The notes beneath the pieces are model-generated. The model did no database searches. It was not told the DNA's origin and was given only the letters and a program-made list of their open reading frames with translations. Shown here in pieces: positions 1-12,400 of a stretch of 64,000 bases of DNA. The DNA comes from Sipunculus nudus (Eukaryota > Annelida > Sipuncula > Golfingiida > Sipunculidae), in the NCBI GenBank assembly GCA_026874595.1, contig CM049307.1:44152362-44216361 (forward strand), read 5' to 3'. Each line of letters begins with the position of its first letter. Positions within the stretch are counted from its first letter, which is position 1. Made by a program: the position numbers and the translations under genes.

Positions 1-378
1 TTTCCTAAACATCAGAACACCAGGCCTGGACATCAGTTCGTTTTGATCTGTGCGTCCACAATATTACAGTAGCAGTATATGCTGTGGCACACTTGCTGAT
101 ATAGCTCAACAAATGTGTAACCAAACAGAGATTTCTTGCACCTGTTATCATCTAACCTACCTGACATATAATTATTTCTGTAATATTTCCGATGCACTGC
201 ATCAAAGTACTGTGTACTCTCTAATCATTAATGCAAATTAACTCTCGGATAATACAGTATCTATAAACAAACAGTACATTAATACACTTAGAAGTGCTAG
301 GTTTCTGTTCAGAAAAACTGTAAATAATAGTAATTATTATTTGGTTTGAGTTTCACAGAGATGCAAGAAACAGTGCTC

Positions 379-438
379 CTAGTAGTGACCTCCTACCAGT
401 GCTAACAGCGCCCTCTTGTAGTCACCAGAGCAATCATC
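379..438 (-). CDS. Annexin terminal coding exon 14 (residues 522-540 and stop)
   Basis: Sixty bases after acceptor TATTTCAG encode [19 protein letters not shown] and TAG. The [11 protein letters not shown] signature closes annexin repeat IV. It is separated from exon 13 by about 3.66 kb that hold a DNA transposon. The 3'UTR runs toward base 1; no clear AATAAA is visible on the minus strand before the window edge, so the transcript probably ends outside. Confidence 0.92.
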   Translation of the reverse strand, partial: DDCSGDYKRALLALVGGHY

Positions 439-3400
439 CTGAAATAGCAATGAACAAATATAAGCTAGTAATAAAGTGCATTACCTTAGTGTTATGTGGA
501 AAGTTGTCAGTTATAATTCAGTCAAATGCTACTCTTCATTGATGCCTATTTCTGCTGGCGCAGGATGATAAGTTGTTCAAAATTAGTTCTCATTTTCACT
601 AAAGTTACAAGCATTAGCATTTTTGGGTTGGCATTTTAAGTCCCAGAACTGTCAAATGGGTCTGTCTACACAGTGCCATTTAAGCCCATTGACAGTAGAC
701 AGTCTACAGGACCTGCAAGTCTACCAACAGAATGCATTTACATCTTGCATTGAGGACTGCACTTTAAGAATCTATGAGAATGCAAATAATATCGTCATTT
801 TTGAAAATGCCTCATGGCCTACAAGTATGCTGTCACTTGACATAAACCTGACTATTTGTTAGCTATTTTAGTATACTTTCTAAGAACACCTACCATGTGT
901 GAGAAAAATTCAATATATTGGTAAAACCCTCTAAATGTCTGTTAAATTATTGACCACATGAATGCAAGTATGGCTAACACAGACTACTGGACGACAGCCA
1001 ACTTGTATGAGATACAGGAAATGACTGGTTACCGGGGAGACCAGTTTTCAGTTTGGTTTGTCAGTTTGGTTTGTGAGTTCCTATGTATGCATTTGTGTTA
1101 ATTCATCACCCATAACCTAATGTTAAGATTATCTGCTGTTTACCACGATAACAATTCAACAGGATGGATGATTTTGTACGAATGATAAATGCCTACTGAA
1201 TCTTGTGTTCAAGGCTGGTCCATACATTATTTCAGTTTTTTCTAAATATTAGCTAAACTGATGCTCTATGACCAACTGACATGTACACATTCTGAAAGCT
1301 ACACATATTTTCTACAATACTGTATTTGAATACTTTCCCAAAACTTGCTGATTTTTTTATTTCTGTTTTTTTTTTTTAAATTAAATTCAATAAATATTTT
1401 CAAGCCATTAAGGGTTCAAAACATTCAATTTTCACTATACTGAGTTATAAACAGCCTTGTTTTCTAAAATGCATATTTTTTTTTTTGCCTATTTTTATTT
1501 TTTTTGCCTATATTTAATAGGGAGTGAATTTTTTAAAATAAATTTATTTTTGTAAATTTGAAATTTAAATACCAAATAATTCATCCTTTTTAGAATTAAC
1601 ATCCAAAAATAAAAAAGTCTACCGTTTTTACCTGTATTTTAACAGAATGGCATGAGATATTCTATAGCTGTTACAGGTATGTTGGAATAACTGGTTTTCA
1701 GTCAAACATCGGTATATTCATTAGAATATTTTAAAAATGTAATAAAATCTACCAGTTTCAGAGTATCTAAACTTTCTACATACCAACATGTAGAGCACAT
1801 TCCCAGCTTTTAGAATTTGTACATGTCAAGGGGTCACAGACCAGTAGTTTGTTGAATACAGTGAAATTCTTCTAAGCCAGACCCTCAAGGGACTGACGGA
1901 TTTTGTCCGTATTAGTGAGTTGTCCTGTATAGAGGAGTTTGGAATATTGCGTCAATTCGTCATTGAATGTTTCTGATATCCTATGATTTCATTAAATGTA
2001 CGCCTAATTTGAAATAGGCTACATAAATTTGATTTTAATCATTTTCAAATTAGCTTAAATATGCACTTGCAATTTATAAAATATAATTATTTAAACAAAA
2101 AGACAAACATCAGCTTGGCCTCGCAAACTAATCTTGGCAGTTGGCAGTTTCAGTTCGACGTACCATGCTTCATTTTTTAGGCAAGCGGCAGTTCATTGAT
2201 GGTTGCACTAGGAAGATAGATTATTGACAGTATCCAGACAGCATGATTATTTATTAAAGGATAGTCTTCACCACGCATTCACCATAACAAAGTACAAACT
2301 GTCACAAACTATAAATACGGCTCCCCGGGCTGGACGCCGAAAACAAAGCACGAACGGCAGTCCCGATGGTGCTCTTGTTGAATGAAAAGCTGCTTCAGTT
2401 TGAGAGCTTATTTTTTCCTTATTGAACTGCCAATCTTATTTTAATAATGATTGTGTTATTAACACATTTATAGAAATAAAGAACAATTTCGATACTGTAT
2501 ATTTACATATAAAATTCCAATGGTTCAATACATTATGCTTGTCGTTTTGACCAAAACAGGTCATACAAGGTCATGACCTTGGAGCGCCATCTCCCAGCAA
2601 ATATATGATCAAAAGTAGAACTTACGGTGTCTGTCCGCTTTAGAGGGTCAAAATATGTACTGGATATGCTGGCGAGGCTGGAAAGTTTGTCCGTTGTCCG
2701 GGATAGTGAATTGTCCGCTTTACTGAGTGTCACCAGAAAATCAGTGACAATATGTACGGTGTTTTGTATCATAGTTTAACAAAGTCTGTTCTCTCTTGAT
2801 ATTGACGTGAAGCGTCATCCTAAAGCGTTGACAGGTCGTGATTGTATATATATTGTGTATTCTTGTATGAAATCCCATCGGCTATCAGCTGATTTTATCT
2901 GTGTCACACATTACGTGTATTACATCTGGTATGTGGGTCGCCATGGTGACGCTAGCAGTCATACTAGATCACAGATATCCGTATATGGGACACTTGAGCC
3001 ATAAGCCAATCAGAGAACCGGATCACCGTACACAGTGCACAGGCGATTGTGACGTCAGAGTTCAGGGAGAGACGCGGGACGCTGCTTCAGTTGGGTCTTG
3101 AAGCTTGAAGAGGCAGCACGCACGCACGGCAGAAAGAACATTGAAACACTTAAACCCACCAGGAACGGCATAGAAGCAAGCTTCTACATGAGGCAAAGGC
3201 CCAGCTCACGAGATCACAGCCGTGCTGCCGACAGAGTATCGTATTGGTGGTAAAGTAAGTGCGCACGCGTCACCTGCCGGCCTAGTTCAGCTTGACCTAG
3301 ATACATAATCGCTGTAAGCCGTGAAACAATTGCTACACGAGTAAGGTCAAGGACTCTAAGCTCATATGTAAACAAAGAGAGCTATTACCATTCATGTGAA

Positions 3401-6400
3401 CGTAAACCTACCCGGGTCACTGTCAAGCAAGATCAGTTGAAGATTGCTAAACTCAGAAAGACTATATGGTACTAACCATACTCTAGATTCTACACAAAAC
3501 AGTAACCAGAGATCTCTGAAGGAACTGGACTTAATTGTTTTTATACAAACCATGGACTCAGTAAATATCCTGTATTTTTAATGTGAAGGACTGTCGTATT
3601 GACACATCAATGCACACACACTCACATCTATGTCTCTGTATGTATTGTCTTGAATTATATTTGTGATTTTAACCTGATGTCTCATAGTTTCTATTGATCT
3701 GGGTGTATGATTGTCTGGTATTTTTATACATGTCCTTAAAAGAACCTGGAAATGTCACCTGTAATGACCGGGATCTAATTTCCTGATTAGTGAAATCAAG
3801 TGGCAAGCGTAAACCCATCCTATTGTTTTATAGGATATATCCTTTGTAAAGTTATCACGTTAAGTCAGGGGTGACACTGAGTTAACATTAAACACAATAT
3901 AGAGGAAAATTTGACGGGACTGCAATTTAGTGTCTGCATTAGTTAGTTGTCCGTCTTACTGAGTTGTCTGCAAATAGGAGTTTCACTGTATTAAGGAAAG
4001 CTGAAACAATATTTATATATGCCCTTTGACTGTTCTGAAACCTTAAGCTACTAACAATATTTAATGACTTATCACTAATAGAATGTCATCACTTACCCTG
4101 ATGAAGGCCTCCAGAGTTTGACCGTAATTCTTCTGGAACTCTTGCTTGATCTGGACCATGTCGACTTCACATCGTGTCACCACCACACGGATCAGGGTAC
4201 GGTCATCTGTCCCGGCCCCCTGCAGGATTATAGGAGAGGATTTATTAGTTATGACCATTGCCACTAGATGGAGCTGTCAACTTAATGCGGATGACCATTC
4301 AGTATGATATTGTTCAATGTTTTCTCAACAACTTCTGATGCCTCTCAGAATCCTAGCTTTATGGAAATGTAATTCACCTGTTGAGATAAATAAGGGTTGG
4401 GATGATATCACTTTTTTTAATATCATGATGATTTAAAATTTATCATTATATATTGTGATATTGAAATATCAGTATCTAACAGTAACTTCAGCATTTGTCA
4501 TCATATCACAATTGTCGGTACTTTCTGCCATGTTTCTGAGACTAACCATAAGCCAGCAAATCCCAAGAGTTTTCAGAGAACATGATTCTGTCAGTTTGAC
4601 ATTTTGAACTGACCAAAATCTGTGTATTTTTGGTATTATAAAGGAGGCATTACTATATCCCCTCCTGCAACTTTCTTGCTAAGGGACACTTAGTCACACT
4701 GTCAAACATTTGACAGATTCAATCCAATCTTAAGCAAGCTTAAGAAAGAATATTGTTGTATTATTCTATGAAAGTCTGTTTTTTACTAAAGTTTTTTTAC
4801 TAAAATGATCCAACATAAGCCAATTTTCATACTTAGTGTGAAAGAAGATACAGTGTGTTGCAAAAACAAGCATGGAAATTATGGGGCAACTGACTGGTCA
4901 TTACTGGTCAATAATAATCTCACCTTCATAGATCTGTAAAGTGCCTCAGCAAAATAAGCACAGCGGTTATTGACGCATTTCACTGAAATAAAGGGAAAAA
5001 AGTGATATTACATGACCAGAAAAAATATGGATTCCATCAAACAGAATAAATATTTGATAAAATATCGCTGGATGTTCATAAACTTATTTTTAAAAATGAA
5101 ATTTTACATCTGTATTTCAACTGGGTCACACACTGTGTCACTGTAATGTGCCAATGTAGCCACCAAGGGTGACTAAAATGTTAGACACATATGACAGTTC
5201 ACTTTAGTCCTCACCTGGTATATGCACTAAGGTGGAATTATAAGCTCTGCTCAGACTGCAAGGAAGAAAGAAAGAGAGAAAAGGAAGCCAAACCCATTAC
5301 TTTTTTTGGTATCACAGTCCACTCGTGGTAAATTGATATGAATAAATTCTGTTTAAATACAGGTGTATCCCTTATAATTAAGGAATTGTACAAAGCTAAC
5401 CCCGTGGTCACCATGAGTGGCACAGTCTGTTTCTTCTATTTTGTATTTTAATGTGATTATAAATATTGAAAAAAGATGTTTTGTTGAAAGAAAAATTACA
5501 AAGATTCTATACTGGCCGAATTTTGCACAGGTATTAAAACACATGTCCATGGACTGCCACGTCATTAACATACCTATGGTGAGCATTCCACTCTTCAGGT
5601 CACCAGACATCTCACTTGCGATGGCCTGCTCGATGGTTTTGCGGTACTGATTGTTATACTCTTGAAACACAGCCTGGAGCTGTGGGAAGCTTTGTGATGC
5701 TAAGATCTGGTTAAATTTGGACTCATCAGTTCCCCAACGAGCCTCCCCAGCCTGGTACAGAGCCTGAGGAAATGTCATTATATATTACAATTACAGCAGC
5801 TGATAGAGAATGAGGAAATGTCATAAAATATTAAAATTATTGCAGTTTACAGAACCTGAGGAAATGTCATAAAATATTAAAATAACAGCAGCTGACAGAA
5901 ACTGAGGAAATGTAAAAATATATTACAATTCCAGCTGTTGACAAGAGCCTGAGGAAACGTTATAAAATATTAAACTTACAGCAGCTGACAGAGAAATGTC
6001 CTAAATATTACATTTACAGCAGCTGACAGCTGACATCAGTAAGAATTATGTAAAATGGTTCTATAAATGAGTTGAGGTAGTTTACTGACAATTCAACTTC
6101 ATTCAATTCATTCAACAAACTGATGCAATTTAAAACAAAAACAGATTATATTAACCTGTATATATAGAATAAAGTATATTATTAATGTCATTTATAATTA
6201 ATTTTTGGATTAAATGAATATTAATGAAAAAACAAATTTGTCATTATATACATTTCTGAGTCTATTCTCATACAGTTGCACCCATTCAGACCAGAAAACA
6301 CACTCCACACTAAAAACCACTGTTAAGCTGTGGAGTGTGGTACAGTAATAGTTACAGTGCTGGACTTGTGAAGTCTACAAGGTTGTGGGTACACGTCTTG

Positions 6401-9400
6401 TTCTGACCCCCGTTTGTGCTATGACTCCTAGCCAAACTCTTTACCACATCAGTGCACAATCTTTTAACCAAGGAGTGAATGGACACTGGTTATGGACAGC
6501 AGGGAAATGTAGACCAAATAACATTCTAGCACCTAATGTGGTTGCTTGGGTTGAACTTGTATGCTCACCAGGAGTTCCGAGAAAAGCTAAAAGAATGAAC
6601 AGGCCCCAAAAACCAGGAAGGCAAAGTGTAAAATCATACAAGACAGAGATTGTCTGTGATATCAGACTATAAACCCCAACCTTTACCGTTACCTATTTTA
6701 CAGTATTGAAAGTGACAAAGCGTTCAGCTGATCATGAACTTCATTACAAGTATATTTACCGTGGCATCCTGCTTTGCCTTGTTAATGTCCACTGGTTGGT
6801 TCTCCATGCGACCACCCTAAGAAAAAAAAATTTTCAATATAGCGGCCACTAACATTGAAACACTACATACAAAGAAAAGAAATGGGAGATTATTTTTTCA
6901 CACTAGGGCCCAGTGCCACTGCCATTTTGCGTCGCCGCCAGCCAAGTTAAGATCGAGCCAATCTGAGTTTATGACAAGGTGCTGCCAACATTTTATTAAG
7001 CCGTAGTAAGCTGATTTTATGCAGCTTAGTTTGACTTAAGATAGAATTAATACAAAAAGATAAATCTTTTACAATTGAAAATGCCCCAAACAAATGTTCA
7101 GGTTTTTTAATTTTTCTTTTGTTGTGGCTGGTAGGAAACGGTGTGATTGTTTAGGTATGAACATATTGGCTTATGAAAACACCAAGATAAACTATACTCA
7201 ATATTTAATCAAAAACTATTTAAATGTAAAATGGATGTAATATGTCACACAAAATATAGAGAACTTGTTTAAATAATAGGAGTATTTTGTAACATGGTCA
7301 AGTGAACAGGCTTTCAGGTAAGTTTAAGCCAGCTGACATTTTGCAAGCCACTCGAGTGGAGCCCTGAAGCTCAGCTTACTACTAGGTCAGCCTTCTCTCT
7401 GGCCAAGACAGCTGCATTTGTGGTGCTAAATTTTAAGAGTAGAAATAAGAAAAAGAAGTAAGACAAAATTAAAAATATATTTTTAATTTTAAAACAATAA
7501 GCCAATCAGATGCTTGGAAATTGTTTCTTACCAATAACTATTTCATCTTAAAAGCAACTGATAAACATGTATGGAACAAACCATTAAATATCATCAAGTA
7601 TTGATACAGGGATATCTGACAGTACTGTTATGATATCTGACTTTATATCACAGTGTATAAGTGCACGTTTTAACATCATTACAGCTGACTTTATATTACA
7701 GTGTATAAGTGCACATGTTTTAACATCATTACAGCTCAGTGCAGGATAATTTAGCACTTACCACAGACATGGACACCATGAGCTTCTGGAAATGGCCAGA
7801 TGTATCACCACGAAGGTCACTCTCAAGGTCCTTCTTGTACACTGTTTACAAAAGAAAATATGGATCAGGGGAATCACTATGGTAACGAGATCATCTCTAC
7901 TGTACATACAGAGTATCCTAGCTCCTATGACACTTAAAGGGTTTATTCAGATATCTGAAATCTATTTATTAAAGATAATCCTTGAACCTTTTATAAAAAC
8001 AGGCCACAAAATGCTGATCACCCTGCACACATGCTGTTGGTTTTGTTTATATCTATGTGTTTATAACATGTGGGGGGCCCGCAAAAATAATCCAAACACA
8101 TTCAATAAAGAAAATTGTCGGCAAGTCAAAGGAACCTGAGTTTTTGGAAATGCCGTTTTGCATATGAGACTTTTTAACTACCCAATATTTGCAAAGCTAG
8201 CAACATATCACCTTAGGTAACATGGTTTTTCTGTTTGTCAACATTTCTGTGTTTACAAAGAGCTTGTAGATAAACAAGCTAATACATCCATCACAGAGGT
8301 GTTATAAAAATTTTCTTAACAGGCTTTTTTCATTAATATGAACACAGGGCAAGCCAGAAAACATAAATTCTATAGAATAGACAGGTGAATAGCGAGACCC
8401 AACAGTGGCTCTGGCATCTGCCTTCATTTATCAAGCAGACAGAGAGCATACAAATGTTAGACACTGTTTGTTCTGAGTACTTTTGACCCTGTTTTTCTGG
8501 TGCCTTTCCCATTGAGCAGGTGAGATTGTTCCAGCCAGCAGTGTGCATGTATTACATCATCACTGATTTGACTGTCCTAGTGACAGGACCACTGGTTACA
8601 CCTGATTGTTTTGGCCTGCCAGGTGCCAGTAGGCCAGGAGGTTAGCAGCATCTACCATTTGCATGCGTTTTGTCTGCTAGATAAATGAAGGCAGTGGCCT
8701 GTGGTTCTGTTTATACTACAGAGCACCTTCTGGATCTAGGTGAATAGCTGGCTTTAAGGCATCACAACAATTTTCAGAGCATCCATCCTCTACTCAGATC
8801 ATCACAGTCATACTCACAGCGCTTGTAAGCATCTCTGATGGCATGGATTTGACTGTTGGTTCTGGTACACATAATCTCAACTAGAGCTTGCTCATCAGTG
8901 CCCAGGCCCTGGTGAAAAGAAATGTTAAATCATATCAGAAATCAGTGGGAAAAACACAGAAGTTATATACTTATCTTACATTTAAAAAGAGAATTATAGT
9001 TAGATGTTAAATCAAATTAGTGTGGTACAAACAAATAATCAGTTATACATGTGGATGTGGCTAGTGTATCTTAATATACTTACAGATGTGGCTAGTATAT
9101 ATTTATAGATGTACAAGTTCTTTTACAGACATGGCTAGAATACAAGGATGTACTTGCAGACATCACTAGCACATATAATGAACTTACACACATGGTAGGA
9201 CATATATTTATGCAAATGGATACTGCAAGTGTACATAAATGTACTTACAGACATGGCTAGTATAGACACATGTGCTGACAGATATGTGTAGTGTATACAG
9301 ATTTATTTACAGAAATGGGTAGTGTAGACAGATGTACTTACAGGCATGGCTGGTGTAGACAGATTTACTTATAGACATTGCTAGTGTAGACAGATGTATT

Positions 9401-12400
9401 TAGACATTCATAGTAAAGACAGATGTACTTACAGACATGGGGAGTGTAGACAGACATACTTACAGACATGGGTAGTATAGACAGATATAGTAACAGACAT
9501 GGCTAGTGAAGTAACATGTACTTACAGACATTGCTTGTGAGGTAAGCTGTACTTACAGACATGGCTGGTTTAGACATATGTACTTACACACAAGGGCAGT
9601 GTAGAAATATGTACTTACAGACCTGGCAGGTGTAGATAGATGTACTTACAGACATGGCTATTGTAGATGGATATACTTACAGACATGGGTAGTGCAGACA
9701 GACGCACTGTCAGACATGGGTAGTGTACAAAGATTCACTTACAGACATGGCTAATGTAGTAAAATGTATTTACAGACATGGGTAATATAGACAGATGTAC
9801 TTACCAGATATGGCTAGTGAAGTAAGATGTACTTACTGACATGGCTGGTTTAGACATATGTACTTACAGACAAAGGCAGTGTAGAAATATGTACTTACAG
9901 ACCTGGCAGGTGTAGAAAGATGTACTTACAGAAATGGCTTTTGTAGATGGATATACTTACAGACATGGGTAGAGCAGATAGATGTACTCTCAGACATGGG
10001 TAGTGTACAAAGATTCACTTACAGACATGGCTAATGTAGTAAGATGTACTTACAGACATGGCTGGTTTAGACATATGTACTTACAGACAAAGGTAGTGTA
10101 TACATATGTACTTACAGACCTGGGAAGTGAAAATAGATGTATTTACAGCCATGGTTATTGTAGAAGGATATACTAACTGACATGGGTAGTATAGACAGAT
10201 GTACTTACAGACATGGCTAAAGTAGACAGACATGTTTAGACTTGGGTAGTGTAGACAGATGTACATACAGACATGGCTAGTGTAGACAAACATATTTAGA
10301 CATGGGTTGTATAGACAGATGTACTTACAGACATGGTAGTATACACATATGTACTTACTGACATGGGAAGTTAGACAAATGTACTTACAGACATGGTTAA
10401 TATAGACAAATGTATTTACAAATAGAGTATTGGTAGATAGATGTACTTACAGACATGGCTTTGTTGAGGAGCTGAGCATCATACTCATCAGGCTTCATCA
10501 TCAGACCTATAATCACATCCTCAAACTTCCCACCCAGCTCACTCTTCAGGTCCTTGATCAGGTCCTAAGAGATAAATACACATCAAATGAAAGTATGTTT
10601 ATTGCACTGTTAAAAAACTTTGGTGATTTTGGAGAGTTCAAGACTGTGTCCTTTTTTAATGTTTTCTAAAACATGTGGCAACCATAACAGGAGGGCATCT
10701 TATAAAAGAGCCTGTAATATATTCAAAATATTCTGCAAGATATAAATCAAAGTAGGATGTTCCTGGCATCATGTAAATTCAATCCAAAAGTGTTTTAAAT
10801 TCATATTACATCCCATAATTGTGTACCATGTTCAACTTAGCACAGAGTTCTGGGACTTCTTCTGTCTAATGGTATTCATTTTGATGTTTAGTGATTTTTA
10901 TCTTTAATGAATGCTAACCTCCTAAGACAAGGAGGCTTTTAATTATTTGTGGGTTCTTTTTTCTTTCTCTGCCCTTTCCTGTTTGCACTGGATCCCCAAT
11001 ATTGCTTATTTCAAAAAGCTGAAATATAGGCATAATATTATACCTAGGTCACAGATTTGGACCTGATATTTTTTTTATCTTGACCTTAGAAACACAATAG
11101 TACACTCCATAGTGGATTCCCCATTAAAGTTAAGTTGCAGGTTTTGGGAGAGTGAGGCCTTCAGTAATCTCTTGGTGACTGAATACATCTAGTTTTATTT
11201 GAAAATGAGTAAACAAATTAAATTTCAACAAACTTTTTTATTCTAAGCATGGAGAAAGAACCAGCTAGATTTTTTAAGAACTCATTTTTAATTCAAGACC
11301 AACATCCATTTTTGTTTAATTTTTTTCATCAACCATGCTCTCTTCACATTAGAAACTGAATTTTAAAATTTTGAAAACTTTACTGTAGGGCTAAGATATT
11401 CCTTATATTGAAATTAGACAAACTTGTCTGTTACAAGACTAGAGAAAGGTAATTCCATAAAATCTGCCATATCTAAAACAAGAAAAAATTCATATAACAC
11501 CTACCCTGCCATGCATGGTCTTGAACATTTTGGAAATCTCTTGCCTCTGGCTGTTGCTTCTCTTTGCCAGGACATCAATGATCGCTTTCTCATCAGTGCC
11601 TTAATAATGAACAAGAACACCTCTCATGTACATATACAACAAACTTTGTGACATTTGTTCTCTTTCAACTCCAGAGCTTGCCAATGTATTTGCATTAAAC
11701 TTTGGTGATGACTTGGACCAGACACCTCACCACCTCAGATGAGATTCAAACTCACAATCTCCTGGCTCTTAGTCCTGTGCTCTACCCCTGAGCCACAGAA
11801 GCTGATGGACCTATGATTATAATATATTAATATTCTCCCCATTTCCCTCCTTCCTGCTCTCTAGCTCTTTCTTTCCTTTTCTCTGTCTCCTTCACTAATA
11901 CTGTCTCTCTGTCAAGAGAAACAAGCAAAATCATGGAATTATTGTCCCCTGCTTTGGAATCTTTGTTGTCTTTCATGCTTGATAAGCAACCAAAATTATG
12001 ACATGTGGAAAAAATCTTGAGGACACATAAAAACTTAAAACAGACATACTATGGGATGTGGAGACATCTGCAGGTGAACATAAAAACTAAAACACACTGA
12101 GAAATTTGACCAAAATTTGAGAATTTTCTTTTTAGGCTGAATAGAAATATTTTTTCAGACAGACACTCCAAAACCAATCCAAACCGAGGTATGTATGAAT
12201 GCAAACACAGAAACTAAAAACCTGATGGATGGACAGACAGACAGACAAACCCAAATCAATGTCCCCTCATCCATGGAGTGGAGGACAATAAAATAAATGA
12301 GCTTTATCTATTGGTGTCATTTTCTAAATGTCCAGCCTCTCTTTCCAGCTCTGATTTCAAAGTATTCTCTTGCATATATGCCTCAATAAATATCAACAAA

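Larger units (their letters stand above)
439..4096 (-). other. Last annexin intron (intron 13), mostly transposon
   Basis: A 3.66-kb intron. 439-1858 is AT-rich single-copy-looking sequence with no coding signal. 1859-3988 is a DNA transposon (own entry). Small open frames at 2533-3101 belong to the transposon and do not resemble known proteins. Confidence 0.6.

Noticed and set aside
5353-5574. Continuation of annexin exon 11 into the intron as a longer C-terminal variant
   Set aside because: The GTATGT donor at 5573 and in-frame joining to exon 12 give the conserved annexin sequence; the read-through has no family similarity.
6345-6415. tRNA gene with TGT anticodon
   Set aside because: Acceptor stem does not pair and the B box is mutated; a SINE head is the better reading.
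7792-8139. 115-codon plus-strand ORF overlapping annexin exon 9
   Set aside because: It overlaps the exon antisense and runs into intron sequence with no recognisable domain.
9045-10462. Regularly spaced ~32-bp repeats that could suggest a CRISPR array
   Set aside because: The spacing regions are themselves repeated and degenerate, the genome is clearly animal, and the unit derives from the adjacent exon's donor.
11735-11805. tRNA gene on the minus strand
   Set aside because: A and B boxes are good, but no acceptor-stem pairing is seen and SINE-like body sequence follows.
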